Shown here: positions 24,023 through 33,548 of the stretch, one piece after another
Position numbering within the stretch: position 1 is the stretch's first letter
Layout of the letters: each line of letters starts with the position of its first letter
NCBI RefSeq assembly: GCF_002733955.1
Contig: NZ_NVXQ01000024.1
Coordinates: 1-64,000 of the forward strand
From: Hoeflea sp.
GTDB lineage: Bacteria > Pseudomonadota > Alphaproteobacteria > Rhizobiales > Rhizobiaceae
DNA: 64,000 bases
Direction of reading: 5' to 3'
The notes under the pieces: generated by a model
What the model saw: the letters and a program-made list of their open reading frames with translations, nothing else
The model's database searches: none
What the model was told of the DNA's origin: nothing
Program-made: the position numbers and the translations under genes

Positions 24023-25678
24023 ATGCATACGGATCATCTCAGCCAGGCCCCGTTCAATCTTGATCCGGCGGCAATGTCGTGGGTGCGCGAGACCTTCGGG
24101 CAGATGAGCCGGGACGCCAAGCTGAGGCAGCTGTTCACGCTGCTTTCGGCAGGTGACGACCCCGAGACGATTGCCCGGCAGCAGGCGTTCCGGCCCGGCG
24201 GGATCACTCGGATGCGGGGCAGCGATGCGGCGCGCGAACGCCAGATCATCGACGGCTTCAACGCTAAAGGCGCTGTGCCGCTGCTGGTGTCGGCGGATCT
24301 CGAAGGCAGCCGGATGAGCCTTTCGAGCGGCCAGGAATGGCCCAACCCGCTGGCGCTGGCGGCGATCGACGATCTTGAAGTGACGGAAACTGTCAGCCGG
24401 ATGATGGCGGAAGAGGCGCGGGCCGCCGGCATCAACTGGAGTTTTACCCCGGTGCTCGACATCAATGCCGCCTGGCGCAGCCCGATCGTCGCAACGCGTG
24501 GCTTCGGTTCGGATCCGGAGGTGATCGCGCGGCATGCGCTCAGCCAGATGAAAATGTTCCAGCGCCACGGCATCGCGTCTGCGGTCAAGCACTGGCCGGG
24601 CGAAGGCCATGATGACCGCGACCAGCACCTGGTGACCACCATCAATCCGCTGTCGATGGACGAGTGGGAAGCGACCTTCGGGCGGCTCTATCGCAGGGCG
24701 ATTGAGGCCGGGGTGTTGTCGGTGATGTCGGCGCATATCGCGCTGCCGGCCTTTGTGCGGGAGCAGATGGGAGATGATGCCGGGGTCGAGGCTTTCCGGC
24801 CGGCCTCGATCAGCCGGCTGCTCAATGAGGAGCTGTTGCGCAAGCGGCTCGGTTTCAACGGGCTGATCGTCTCGGACGCCACCGGCATGGCCGGGCTCGG
24901 GGCCTGGTCGAAACGCTCGGAGCATCTGCCGGAAGTGATCGCCTCGGGCTGTGATGTGATCCTGTTTTCGAATGATCCCGAGCAGGATCTGCAATATCTC
25001 GATGCGGCGCTTGCCGATGGCCGGTTGAGCTGGGAGTGCGTGGATGAGGCGGTGCTGCGCCAGCTCGGCATGAAGGCGGCGCTCGGACTGCATGGGACCG
25101 CGGAGCTGCCCCGGCGCACCGATGTGGAAACCGCGAAGGCCTATGCGGATGACGTGGCGCGGCGTGCGCCGACGCTGGTCAAGGATGTGCAAGGCCTGCT
25201 GCCGCTCGATCCGGGCAAGCACAGCCGCGTTCTGGTGTTCTCCGGCGGCATCGTGTTTCCGTTCCTGCCGGACCCGCTGCCCTTCGTGCTGCCGCAGCTG
25301 CTTGCGGAGAAGGGCTTCGAGATCACGGTGTATGAGCCGGGGATAGAGGTCAGCGCGAAAAGGTTCGACCTGATCCTCTATCTGTTCGGCGACGAGACGC
25401 TGCTCACACGCGGGCGGATCTTTCTCGACTGGCTGGGGCTGACCGGTCATTTCGGTGCGGCGATGGCGCGGCACTGGCACGAGATCCCCACGCTGATGAT
25501 CTCGTTCGGCTATCCCTATCTGCTTTATGACGCGCCACGGGCACCGGCCTATATCAACGCCTATTCCACCACCGAGACCATGCAGCGGGCGGTGGCCGAT
25601 CTGCTGACCGGGGAGGGCGAGTGGAACCGGAACAGCCCGGTCGATCCGTTCTGCGGGCTCGGGGATGCGCGCTACTGA
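24023..25678 (+). CDS. glycoside hydrolase family 3 protein, NagZ-like
   Basis: A 551-residue enzyme with a GH3 catalytic barrel in residues ~20-340. The family block KHWPGEGHDDRDQH retains the Lys-His and the Asp-x-His pair used as acid/base by NagZ-type enzymes, and the nucleophile is the Asp of LIVSDATGM. This predicts retaining hydrolysis of beta-N-acetylglucosaminides. There is no signal peptide. The ~200-residue C-terminal part is absent from short NagZ and resembles the second GH3 domain. It stands alone between a VOC protein and a convergent DCC protein. Confidence 0.85.
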   Translation: MHTDHLSQAPFNLDPAAMSWVRETFGQMSRDAKLRQLFTLLSAGDDPETIARQQAFRPGGITRMRGSDAARERQIIDGFNAKGAVPLLVSADLEGSRMSLSSGQEWPNPLALAAIDDLEVTETVSRMMAEEARAAGINWSFTPVLDINAAWRSPIVATRGFGSDPEVIARHALSQMKMFQRHGIASAVKHWPGEGHDDRDQHLVTTINPLSMDEWEATFGRLYRRAIEAGVLSVMSAHIALPAFVREQMGDDAGVEAFRPASISRLLNEELLRKRLGFNGLIVSDATGMAGLGAWSKRSEHLPEVIASGCDVILFSNDPEQDLQYLDAALADGRLSWECVDEAVLRQLGMKAALGLHGTAELPRRTDVETAKAYADDVARRAPTLVKDVQGLLPLDPGKHSRVLVFSGGIVFPFLPDPLPFVLPQLLAEKGFEITVYEPGIEVSAKRFDLILYLFGDETLLTRGRIFLDWLGLTGHFGAAMARHWHEIPTLMISFGYPYLLYDAPRAPAYINAYSTTETMQRAVADLLTGEGEWNRNSPVDPFCGLGDARY

Positions 25679-25680
25679 TC

Positions 25681-26094
25681 TCAGCCCCGGGGTTCGAGCG
25701 TTCCCTCGGAAGTGGCGACATCGGTTCGCCGGACGCGGTGATGGCGCTGCCATTTGAGAAAGCCGAGATAGGCGATCTGGGCGATTTGCCGGATGATGGG
25801 CAGGCGGAACACGAAGGCAAACCATTTGAGCACCGGCAGGCGTCGCCAGATGGCGGCGAAGGCATCGACGCCGATCTGCCAGGGGCCGTCCGCGGCGCGG
25901 GCATGGAATTTTCCGAGCAGATCCTGACGGGTCTTGCCGACAGGCAGCTCGTTGTCGGCGAGGGCCACGATGTCGATCCATGTGATCAGATCATCGCGGT
26001 CGATGCGGCGATAGAGCGCCACCTCCTGGCGGCAGACCGGGCAGTCGCCGTCATACCAGACTGAAAGCGGGATTGAAGCCTGTGAGTGGTTCAT
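25681..26094 (-). CDS. DCC family thiol-disulfide oxidoreductase (DUF393)
   Basis: A 137-residue protein of the DUF393 family. It starts with the hallmark YDGDCPVCRQEVALYRR, where the Cys-Pro-Val-Cys looks like a thioredoxin-type redox pair, and continues with W-rich helices (IWRRLPVLKWFAFVFRLP). Start ATG 26094 removes an Arg-rich leader unlike the family. It is convergent with the GH3 gene, only 2 bases apart. The redox partner is unknown. Confidence 0.82.
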   Translation of the reverse strand: MNHSQASIPLSVWYDGDCPVCRQEVALYRRIDRDDLITWIDIVALADNELPVGKTRQDLLGKFHARAADGPWQIGVDAFAAIWRRLPVLKWFAFVFRLPIIRQIAQIAYLGFLKWQRHHRVRRTDVATSEGTLEPRG

Positions 26095-26240
26095 AACCAG
26101 CAATCTGGTGCGGCGAACCGCCGGGACAAGAGGCAATTGGCCGCGCGGGCGCTGGCGCAGGAGCCGCGCCGGTCAGCACCGTCGCGTAGCTTAAACAGGA
26201 GGCGGGCTTTGATGCCGTGCCCTTGATGCGGGGCGTCCGG

Positions 26241-26855
26241 TCACGTGTCGTCCCTCGCCGCAAGGAGCGCTTCCAGTTCCGCGATCCGGGCATCGCGCTG
26301 GGCGAGTAGGCGGGCGACATCGTCGGCCTCGAACCGTTGCGGGATGTGCTGTGGGCAATTGGCATCCCATGCCTCGACCTCGAACAGCAGGATCTGCTCG
26401 GGCCTGGCGCGATAGCCCTCGGGCATCAGGCGGGCGAGCAGCGCGGGCGTGGCTTCGACCATTCTTGCCCGGCCCCAGATCTTCACCCGCCGTTGCAGGG
26501 CGTAATCGATCAGAAAGAGAAAGGCCTTCGGATTGTCTTCCAGATTGCCCTCGGTGATGAACTGGCGATTGCCCTTGAAGTCGGCAAAGCCGAGCGTGTT
26601 TCGGTCGATCACCCTGAGAAAGCCCGGCGGGCCGCCGCGGTGCTGGACATAGGGCTGGCCTTCTGAGTTGGCGGTGGCCAAGAAGAAGCTTCGGACCTCG
26701 CCGATGAAGCTGGCGAGATCGGGATCAATGGTCGTCTGCCAGCCGCCGCGCTGTTCGATTCCGGCATAGGTGGCGCGCGATCCCTTGCGGCTCTGGATCG
26801 CCTTGACGGTCGGCGTGAAGGCGATGTCGCTGGACGGGGCTGATTTCGAGTTCAT
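26241..26855 (-). CDS. pyridoxamine 5'-phosphate oxidase family flavin-binding protein
   Basis: A 204-residue split-barrel protein. The core pattern is FFLATANSEGQPYVQHRGGPPGFLRVIDRN (shown partly), then GFADFKGNRQFITEGNLEDNPKAFLFLIDY, seen in FMN-binding PNPOx-like reductases of the 'pyridoxamine 5'-phosphate oxidase family' rather than true PdxH. A helical tail of about 25 residues follows (DVARLLAQRDARIAELEALL), probably a coiled coil. It is last in a three-gene unit with a DUF1348 protein and an AhpD-like protein, diverging from a LysR regulator that probably controls all three. Confidence 0.82.
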   Translation of the reverse strand: MNSKSAPSSDIAFTPTVKAIQSRKGSRATYAGIEQRGGWQTTIDPDLASFIGEVRSFFLATANSEGQPYVQHRGGPPGFLRVIDRNTLGFADFKGNRQFITEGNLEDNPKAFLFLIDYALQRRVKIWGRARMVEATPALLARLMPEGYRARPEQILLFEVEAWDANCPQHIPQRFEADDVARLLAQRDARIAELEALLAARDDT

Positions 26856-26862
26856 GATGTCC

Positions 26863-27342
26863 TCACAGGCCAAGCCGGCTCAGGCCGGCGTGATCGTCCG
26901 GCCGGCGGCCAAGCGGCCAGACGAACAGGCGATCGTCTGGCGCGATCGGGAGGTCGTTGATCGAGGCGATGCGCAACCGCATCAGCCCATGGGCGTCGAA
27001 CTCCCAGTTCTCGTTGCCATAACTGCGGAACCAGTGACCGGTCTCGTCGTGCCACTCATAGGCGAAGCGGACGGCGATGCGGTTATCTTGGAATGCCCAG
27101 ACCTCCTTGATCAGCCGGTAGTCGAGTTCCCTTGTCCATTTCCGTGTCAGGAAATCGACAATTGCGGCACGTCCGGTCAGGAAATGGGCGCGGTTTCGCC
27201 ACTGGCTGTCAGGCGTATAGGCCAGCGAGACGCGTTCCGGATCGCGGCTGTTCCAGGCGTCCTCGGCCAGGCGCGCCTTCTGGGCGGCGGTTTCGGCGGT
27301 GAAGGGCGGCAGGGGCGGGCGGGTGAGTTCTGATGTCGACAT
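26863..27342 (-). CDS. DUF1348 family (nuclear transport factor 2-like) protein
   Basis: A 159-residue SnoaL/NTF2-fold protein: [50 protein letters not shown] and [19 protein letters not shown] are characteristic of DUF1348. Function is not established; the fold can bind or isomerise small organic molecules. ATG 27342 has AGGA 7 bases upstream. It lies 7 bases ahead of the flavin-binding protein gene and downstream of the AhpD-like gene. Confidence 0.85.
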   Translation of the reverse strand: MSTSELTRPPLPPFTAETAAQKARLAEDAWNSRDPERVSLAYTPDSQWRNRAHFLTGRAAIVDFLTRKWTRELDYRLIKEVWAFQDNRIAVRFAYEWHDETGHWFRSYGNENWEFDAHGLMRLRIASINDLPIAPDDRLFVWPLGRRPDDHAGLSRLGL

Positions 27343-27397
27343 GATCTGGTCCTTCAAGGCGAAGGGGCGCCATGGCTGGCGCCCCGGGATGGACGCC

Positions 27398-27949
27398 TCA
27401 AGCGGCCTGCGTCACCGGTACTGCGGGGAAATCGACTTCGGTTCCGAAGACCTCGTTGATGTAGTTGGTGAGCGTGTTCAGCGCGACGTGGGCGACGATC
27501 TCGACGATCTCGGCATCGGAATAGCCGGCCGCGCGCACGGCGTCGAAGTCGGTGTCGCTGATGGCGCCGCGGTCGCGTGTCACCTTGGTGGCGAAGGCCA
27601 CGGCGGCGTTCGCCCTGGGGTCCGAGGAACGGCCATTGCGGTTTGCGGCAATCTCCGCATCGCCCAGCTTTGCGACGTTCTTGCCCAGATAGGTGTGGGC
27701 GGCGAGGCAGTAGCGGCAGCCGTTGATCTGGGCCACGGCAAGCGCGATCCGCTCGCGGGTGGCGGCATCGAGCGCGCCCTTGGCGAGTGCGCCATTGAGG
27801 CCAAGATAGCCTTCAAGTGCTGCAGGGCTGGTGGCGGTGATCCGGAACAGGTTGGGTGCGGAGCCGAGCTGTTTTTTGACGGCTTCGAGCATCGGCCGGG
27901 CGGCTGCGGGGGCGGCGTCAATGGTTGCTGGGGTGGGAATACGGGGCAT
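27398..27949 (-). CDS. carboxymuconolactone decarboxylase family / AhpD-like peroxidase-related protein
   Basis: A 183-residue all-helical protein. The active-site motif [14 protein letters not shown] holds a Cys-x-x-Cys and His typical of AhpD-like alkylhydroperoxidases. It probably reduces peroxides or assists a peroxidase. Start ATG 27949 has an A/G-rich site upstream and matches the family start ([14 protein letters not shown]). First gene of the operon that diverges from LysR at 28076. Confidence 0.85.
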   Translation of the reverse strand: MPRIPTPATIDAAPAAARPMLEAVKKQLGSAPNLFRITATSPAALEGYLGLNGALAKGALDAATRERIALAVAQINGCRYCLAAHTYLGKNVAKLGDAEIAANRNGRSSDPRANAAVAFATKVTRDRGAISDTDFDAVRAAGYSDAEIVEIVAHVALNTLTNYINEVFGTEVDFPAVPVTQAA

Positions 27950-28075
27950 GGCAATGGTCTCCTGTTTGCAGCGGGGCGACAGGCCGCGCTTGACAGGTGG
28001 CACTATGATTGTTTCGATGAAATTCGATAATTCGTTAATTCATCCAAATACTGTTGCGATAATCGGGATAATAAC

Positions 28076-28984
28076 ATGGATCGCTTCACTGCCATCGGCG
28101 CCTTCATTGCCGTTTCGGATCTGAACGGGTTTGCGCCGGCCGCCCGCAAGCTTGGAGTCTCGACCTCGGCAATCACCCGCCATGTGTCGGCACTGGAGGA
28201 GCGGCTGGGCGTGCGGCTTCTCAACCGGACCACGCGCGCGGTTAGCCTCACCGACGCGGGATTGCGGTTTCTTGAGCGCAGCCGCCGCATCATGGCCGAT
28301 CTCGAGGACGCCGAGCAGATGGCCGAAAGCGAGCGCGGCGAACCGGTGGGCCGCCTGGTGGTCACCGCGCCGCAGGTCTTCGGACGGCTGCATGTGGCGC
28401 CGCTGATCTGCGAATTCATGACGCGGCATCCGAAAGTGAGCGCCGAGCTGATGCTCTCCGACCGCAATGTCAATCTTGTCGAGGAGGGAATCGACCTAGC
28501 CATCCGCATCGGCCACCTTGCCGATTCAAGCGACATCGCCCGGAAGGTCGGGGCGGTGCGCCGCGTGCTGGTGGCCTCGCCCGACTACCTTGCCTGTGCG
28601 GGCGTGCCTCGCAGCACCGAAGATCTCAGGCAGCACCGCCTGATTTCGTTTACGGCGCTGACCGCGTCCGATCACTGGCGTTTTTGGGTCGCAGGAACGC
28701 CGCAGGGGGTGGCGGTCGAGCCAAGCTATGCGACCAACAGCGCCGACGCGGCAATCTGGCACGCGACACAGGGCGGTGGCCTGACCATGGCGCTCAGCTA
28801 CCAGGTCGCCGATCATCTTCGCCACGGCCGGCTGTCACTGGTCATGGCCGACCACGAGCCCGACCCCTATCCGGTCCAGTTCATCTATCCGAGTTCGCGG
28901 CTGCTCTCGATCAAGGTCCGTGCCTTCATGGAGCAGGCAAGTGCGACGCAGAACTGGGATTTCCGGACCCTTGCAAGGGAATGA
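28076..28984 (+). CDS. LysR family transcriptional regulator
   Basis: A 302-residue LysR-type regulator: N-terminal winged helix (FIAVSDLNGFAPAARKLGVS, then SAITRHVSALEERLGVRLLN) and the periplasmic-binding-like effector domain. It starts 126 bases from the AhpD-like gene that runs the other way, the classic layout for LysR control. The AT-rich spacer fits a shared operator region, though no single clear T-N11-A box stands out. The effector is unknown. Confidence 0.9.
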   Translation: MDRFTAIGAFIAVSDLNGFAPAARKLGVSTSAITRHVSALEERLGVRLLNRTTRAVSLTDAGLRFLERSRRIMADLEDAEQMAESERGEPVGRLVVTAPQVFGRLHVAPLICEFMTRHPKVSAELMLSDRNVNLVEEGIDLAIRIGHLADSSDIARKVGAVRRVLVASPDYLACAGVPRSTEDLRQHRLISFTALTASDHWRFWVAGTPQGVAVEPSYATNSADAAIWHATQGGGLTMALSYQVADHLRHGRLSLVMADHEPDPYPVQFIYPSSRLLSIKVRAFMEQASATQNWDFRTLARE

Positions 28985-28996
28985 ACGCGAGAGGGC

Positions 28997-30661
28997 CTAT
29001 TTCTTCACGCCAGTGCCCGAGATCTGGTCCAGGGTGCGTGTCGGGGTGATGGCTTGCTGGTCGAGCTTGATCTCGATGATCGCCGGGATGCCGCTGGCTT
29101 CGGCCCGCTCGAAGGCGGCGGCGAAGTCAGCCGTTTTCTCGACTGTTTCACCGTGGCCGCCATAGGCGCGGGCTAGAGCGGCAAAATCGGGATTGGTGAG
29201 CTCGGTGGCGCTCACGCGGCCGGGGTAATCGCGCTCCTGGTGCATGCGGATGGTGCCGTACATCGAGTTGTTGACGACCACGACGATGATCGGGAGCTTG
29301 TGCTGGATGGCGGTGGCGAATTCCTGGCCGTGCATCATGAAGCAACCGTCACCGGCAAAGGCCACGACGGTGCGCTCGGGAAAGGCCTGCTTGGCGGCGA
29401 CGGCGGCGGGCACGCCGTAGCCCATCGAGCCTGATGCGGGCGCTGCCTGTGTCGCGAACTTGCGGAAGCGGACATAGCGGTGCACCCAGGTGGCGTAGTT
29501 GCCGGCACCATTGGTCAGGATCGCGTCCTCGGTTAAATGATCGCGCAGCCAGTCGATGATCGGCCCCATGTGGACTGCGCCGGGGCCTGTCTCGGGCGGG
29601 GTTGACCAGTCGAGATACTGCCCGTGCATCTGTGCGGTGCGTTCTGCGCGCTCGGGCGTGGTTTCAACGTCGAGACCGGACAGGGCGTCAGCGAAGGAGG
29701 CCGGGTCGGCATTGATGGCGAGCGAGGGCCGGTAGACACGGCCAAGTTCCCCGGCGTCGGCATGGATGTGGACGAGCTGCTGCGCCGGAAACGGCACGTC
29801 GAGCAGCGTGTAGCCCGACGACGGCATCTCGGAAAACCGCCCGCCTGCGAGGATCACCAGATCGGAGTTCCTGATCTCTTTGGCAAGGGCGGGGTTGATG
29901 CCGATACCGACATCGCCGGCGTAGCAGGGGTGAAGGTGATCGAACAGCATCTGGCGGCGGAAGGAACAGCCGACGGGGATCTGCGCGCGCTCGGCAAAGC
30001 GTTCGAGCTGGCGCACCGCCTGGTCGGTCCAGCGGGTGCCGCCCAGGATCATCACCGGCCGTTCGGCGTTCGACAACCGGTTGGCGAAGTCCTTCATCTC
30101 GGCAGCGCCAGGATGGATCGCGGGCACCGGGTTGGGATGGATCTCGGCGGGCGGGTTGGCGACCACCTCACGCAGCACGTCCTCGGGCAGCGCCAGCACC
30201 ACCGGGCCGGGGCGGCCGGACATGGCGACAGAGAAAGCGCGGTTGACGAATTCGGGAATGCGGGCCGGGTCGTCGATCTCGCCGACCCATTTGGCGAATT
30301 CGGTAAAGGCGCGGCGGTACTCGACTTCCTGGAAGGCCTCGCGTTCGCGGGCGTCGCGCTGGACCTGGCCGATGAACAGGATCATCGGGATCGAATCCTG
30401 CCGGGCGATGTGCAGGCCGGCGGTGGCGTTGGTGGCGCCGGGGCCGCGGGTGACGAAGCAGATGCCGGGCTTGCCGGTCAGCCGGCCCCAGCTGTCGGCC
30501 ATCATCGCAGCCCCACCTTCCTGGCGGCAGACGGTGACGCCGACGCCGGAATCCACCAGCGCATCAAGCACTGCGAGATAGCTTTCGCCGGGGACGCAGA
30601 ACAGGCGCTCGACGCCATTGGCCTTGAGGGTGTCGACAATCAGCTGGCCGCCGGTTTTCAT
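28997..30661 (-). CDS. thiamine pyrophosphate-dependent enzyme, acetolactate synthase-like
   Basis: A 554-residue TPP enzyme of the acetolactate synthase/benzoylformate decarboxylase superfamily. The activating Glu is in CRQEGGAAMMADSWGR; the cofactor-binding motif GDGCFMMHGQEF ... NNSMYGTIR is intact. Family members include decarboxylases and ligases; the true substrate is unknown. Its start overlaps the stop of a class III CoA-transferase by 4 bases, so both are made together. By analogy with oxalyl-CoA decarboxylase plus formyl-CoA transferase, an acyl-CoA or 2-oxo acid route is possible, but the sequence reads more like the acetolactate-synthase-like branch. Confidence 0.8.
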   Translation of the reverse strand: MKTGGQLIVDTLKANGVERLFCVPGESYLAVLDALVDSGVGVTVCRQEGGAAMMADSWGRLTGKPGICFVTRGPGATNATAGLHIARQDSIPMILFIGQVQRDAREREAFQEVEYRRAFTEFAKWVGEIDDPARIPEFVNRAFSVAMSGRPGPVVLALPEDVLREVVANPPAEIHPNPVPAIHPGAAEMKDFANRLSNAERPVMILGGTRWTDQAVRQLERFAERAQIPVGCSFRRQMLFDHLHPCYAGDVGIGINPALAKEIRNSDLVILAGGRFSEMPSSGYTLLDVPFPAQQLVHIHADAGELGRVYRPSLAINADPASFADALSGLDVETTPERAERTAQMHGQYLDWSTPPETGPGAVHMGPIIDWLRDHLTEDAILTNGAGNYATWVHRYVRFRKFATQAAPASGSMGYGVPAAVAAKQAFPERTVVAFAGDGCFMMHGQEFATAIQHKLPIIVVVVNNSMYGTIRMHQERDYPGRVSATELTNPDFAALARAYGGHGETVEKTADFAAAFERAEASGIPAIIEIKLDQQAITPTRTLDQISGTGVKK

Positions 30662-31881
30662 GTGCGTTTTCCTTTGAATTTGATGGCCTCGAGTTCCGCC
30701 ATCACCTCTTCGGTGTGCTCGCCAAGGCGCGGGCTTGGGCGGTCGTAATGCAGCGGGGAGGCGGGCAGGATGATCGGCGCGCGCACCGAGGGGATTTCGG
30801 TTCCGGCCTGGTCGGTCAGGTCCATGCGCAGGCCGCGGGCGATGATCTGTGGATCGTCGAACATCTCCGCGATGTTGTTGATCGGTCCGGCGGGGACGGC
30901 ATTGGCCTCACAGGCGGCCAGAATGTCAGCCTTGGTCCAGGGTGCCATCTCGGCGATGATTTCCGCGCGCAGACGCTCGCGGTGGGCGACGCGCGACGGG
31001 TTGGTCTGGAACTCGGGATCGGCACCAAGCCTGGGGGCCTCGAGAACCTTGCAGAAGCGCTGGAACTGGCCGTCATTGCCGACCGCGATGATGATGTGGC
31101 CATCGGAAACCGGGAACACCTCATAGGGCGCGATGTTCATATGAGCATTGCCCATCTGCACGGGTGCTGTGCCCGAGACCAGGTAGTTGAGGTTCTGGTT
31201 GCCGAGGATTCCAGCCTGGGTGTCAAACAGCGCCATGTCGATCATCTGGCCCTGGCCGGTCTTTTCCGCATGACGCAGGGCGGCCTGGATGGCGATGACG
31301 GAGTAGAGCCCGGTGAAGACGTCGGAAATGGCGACGCCGGCCTTTTGCGGTTCGCGTCCGGGCTCGCCGGTGATCGACATCATGCCGGTCATGGCCTGGA
31401 TGATGAAATCATAGCCTGCGCGCGGCGCGTAGGGCCCGGTCTGGCCGAAGCCCGTGATCGAGCAATAGACCAGCGCGGGATTGTCGGCCTTGAGGCTGTC
31501 GTAATCGAGGCCGTATTTCTTCAGCCCGCCGACCTTGAAGTTTTCCAGCACCACATCGGCGGTCGAGATCAGGTCGCGCGCGGCCCTGGCACCTTCGGGG
31601 GTGGCGATGTCGATGGTGACCGAGCGCTTGCCGCGGTTGGTGGAGTGGTAATAGGCGGCCGACAGGTTCTCGCCATCGGCGCCTTCGACAAAGGGCGGGC
31701 CCCAGCGGCGGGTGTCATCGCCGCCTTCGGGATGCTCGATCTTGATCACGTCGGCACCGAGATCGGCGAGCAGCTGCCCGGCCCAGGGCCCTGCCAGTAT
31801 GCGCGCAAGTTCGATCACGCGGATGCCGGCAAGCGGTGCGGCGGCAGTTTCTGAAGCGGTTTCGGTGTCGAGGTCAGGCAT
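30658..31881 (-). CDS. class III CoA-transferase (CaiB/BaiF family)
   Basis: A 407-residue CoA-transferase. Family signs are LAGIRVIELARILAGPWAGQ, DLGADVIKIEHPEGGDDTR with the catalytic Asp expected further on in DMALFDTQAG, and the C-terminal block PAGPINNIAEMFDDPQI. Start ATG 31881 is chosen because AGGAAA lies 4-9 bases before it; the frame extends upstream without support. It moves CoA between carboxylic acids; which ones is not visible. First gene of a two-gene operon with the TPP enzyme. Confidence 0.88.
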   Translation of the reverse strand: MPDLDTETASETAAAPLAGIRVIELARILAGPWAGQLLADLGADVIKIEHPEGGDDTRRWGPPFVEGADGENLSAAYYHSTNRGKRSVTIDIATPEGARAARDLISTADVVLENFKVGGLKKYGLDYDSLKADNPALVYCSITGFGQTGPYAPRAGYDFIIQAMTGMMSITGEPGREPQKAGVAISDVFTGLYSVIAIQAALRHAEKTGQGQMIDMALFDTQAGILGNQNLNYLVSGTAPVQMGNAHMNIAPYEVFPVSDGHIIIAVGNDGQFQRFCKVLEAPRLGADPEFQTNPSRVAHRERLRAEIIAEMAPWTKADILAACEANAVPAGPINNIAEMFDDPQIIARGLRMDLTDQAGTEIPSVRAPIILPASPLHYDRPSPRLGEHTEEVMAELEAIKFKGKRT

Positions 31882-32076
31882 GGGGTTTCCTGTTAAAAGA
31901 GCGTTCGGCCGGTCCCGAATCGTCGGTTTTATCCGCATGAAAATCGAGGACCAGAGCTGCCATTCGCATCTGCCTGTTAGCAGGTTTTTGCGGAGCCTGT
32001 CACCTTCCCGAGAAGGGGCGGGCGGAGCGTTGAACAGGCGCGCAGGTGCAGGCCGGAGGGCTGTCTTCGGACCTGG

Positions 32077-33015
32077 TCAGGCTGCGGCGGGGAGAACCTT
32101 GTCGAGCCAGCTGACGAAGTCCGCCATCGACCTGTCGCGGTTGATCTCGTTGAGGGTTTCGTGCCGTGTGTCGACGAGGACCTGCAGTGAAACGTCCGTC
32201 ATTCCGGCCTTCTGCATTTCTCCGGCAAGCCAGCGCAGGGCCTCGCCCTTGTCGGTGGCCGGGTCGTCGGCGCCACCGATCAGGTGGACAGGCAGCGCTT
32301 TCGGCAGTTTTGCGAGATTGGCGGCGTCGCCGCCGGCATAGATCAGCCTGAACACATCCTGCCACATGCTCACCGTCGCATCCCAGCCGCTCAGCGGATC
32401 GACGACATAAAGGTCAACCTCGACGGGATCGCGCGACAGCCAGTCGAAATCGGTGCGGCGGTCGGGCATGGCCTTTGCCCAGGCTTGAAATGTGAGTTTC
32501 GGCAGAATCGCGCTCGGGGTGTCGGAGCCCTTGAAGAAGGCTTCGAGCCGGAGAGCCACTTGTCCGGCGCGGCCGGCAAGACCGGCATTGAAATTGGAAT
32601 TCCAGACCGCCAGCGCGGCGCTCGCATCCGGGTGGGCCTCGGCGAAATTGAGCGCGATCAGTCCGCCCATGGAATGGCCGAAAGTGACGACCGGCAGGCC
32701 CGGATGCTGCTCGGCGATCAGCGCGTGGATGGCGGCGACATCGTCAATCACCTTTGCCGCGCCATCCTTGCTGGCAAACGCGCCGGGGATCGAGTCCGGC
32801 GCCCTCGTGGCGCCATGGCCGCGGTGATCATGGGCGTAGACATGGTAGCCGTGACCCGCGAGCAGGCGGGCAAAACGCTGGTAGCGGGCCGCGTGTTCGG
32901 CCAGGCCGTGATTGATCTGCACGACCCCGCGGGCCGTGCCGCCGGCTGGCATGTGCCGGACAGCAAGGGCCGCGCCGGTGGGGCTTCGATGAGGGTGTGG
33001 AGAAAAATCGCTCAT
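32077..33015 (-). CDS. alpha/beta hydrolase, monoacylglycerol lipase-like
   Basis: A 312-residue hydrolase of the lysophospholipase/monoacylglycerol lipase group (Hydrolase_4). The oxyanion region QINHGLAEHAARYQRFA, the nucleophile elbow FGHSMGGL, an Asp in GGADDPATDKG and the catalytic His in DTRHETLNE complete the triad. No signal peptide. The preferred start is ATG 33015, one codon after a GTG. It stands alone. Confidence 0.85.
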   Translation of the reverse strand: MSDFSPHPHRSPTGAALAVRHMPAGGTARGVVQINHGLAEHAARYQRFARLLAGHGYHVYAHDHRGHGATRAPDSIPGAFASKDGAAKVIDDVAAIHALIAEQHPGLPVVTFGHSMGGLIALNFAEAHPDASAALAVWNSNFNAGLAGRAGQVALRLEAFFKGSDTPSAILPKLTFQAWAKAMPDRRTDFDWLSRDPVEVDLYVVDPLSGWDATVSMWQDVFRLIYAGGDAANLAKLPKALPVHLIGGADDPATDKGEALRWLAGEMQKAGMTDVSLQVLVDTRHETLNEINRDRSMADFVSWLDKVLPAAA

Positions 33016-33149
33016 CACCCATTGGCCACAGGCCCGGCGGGAAAATCAAGAGGGATGATGAGGCAACCACAAGGTCATGCCGTCGACTGCGACTTGCCCT
33101 CGCGCTAAAAATCGCTAGTTGAGTGGCAACGAACCATGGAGTGCCCAAC

Positions 33150-33380
33150 GTGAGCGACCTGACCCTCAATCAAGCCATCGACAACATTTACGAGTCGATC
33201 AAGAACGACAATGAAGATCTGGATAGCCACATTGCTGCGCTGAAAGCGGCAATGGCACGCGAAGGGGTGAAGGAAGCGGTGTTCGAGCCCGGCAGGCTGG
33301 CCCAGTCCAACCGTCAGGGCCGCAAGATCATGCAGTCCTATTTCCGGCAAAAGGGCGTGAAAGTGAGCTTCTCCGCCTGA
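33150..33380 (+). CDS. small conserved-looking hypothetical protein
   Basis: A 76-residue soluble helical protein beginning with GTG 33150; GGAG is 8 bases upstream. The N-terminal half is acidic (NQAIDNIYESIKNDNEDLDS) and the C-terminal half is basic and could bind nucleic acid (SNRQGRKIMQSYFRQKG). No family is recognised. Composition and codon use match the chromosome. The charge split and single-gene context suggest a small regulatory or nucleoid-associated role, which is speculation. Confidence 0.6.
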   Translation: MSDLTLNQAIDNIYESIKNDNEDLDSHIAALKAAMAREGVKEAVFEPGRLAQSNRQGRKIMQSYFRQKGVKVSFSA

Positions 33381-33548
33381 GCAACTTGTTGAGGCATCCC
33401 TGAACGAGCTGCCAATGACGCAAAACCGCCATGGCCCAGGGCCGGCGGTTCGATGGTGGAGCCTGAAAACGGCACCAGTCGCGGGGCTCAGCGCGCCCGT
33501 CACCCGGCCTCATCAGTAAATGAGGGCCGGGTTTGCCGGGAGGCTGTG

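Noticed and set aside
24023-25678. Annotation as beta-glucosidase.
   Set aside because: The Asp-x-His pair after KHWPG is the NagZ-type acid/base signature, so an N-acetylglucosaminidase-type activity is more likely.
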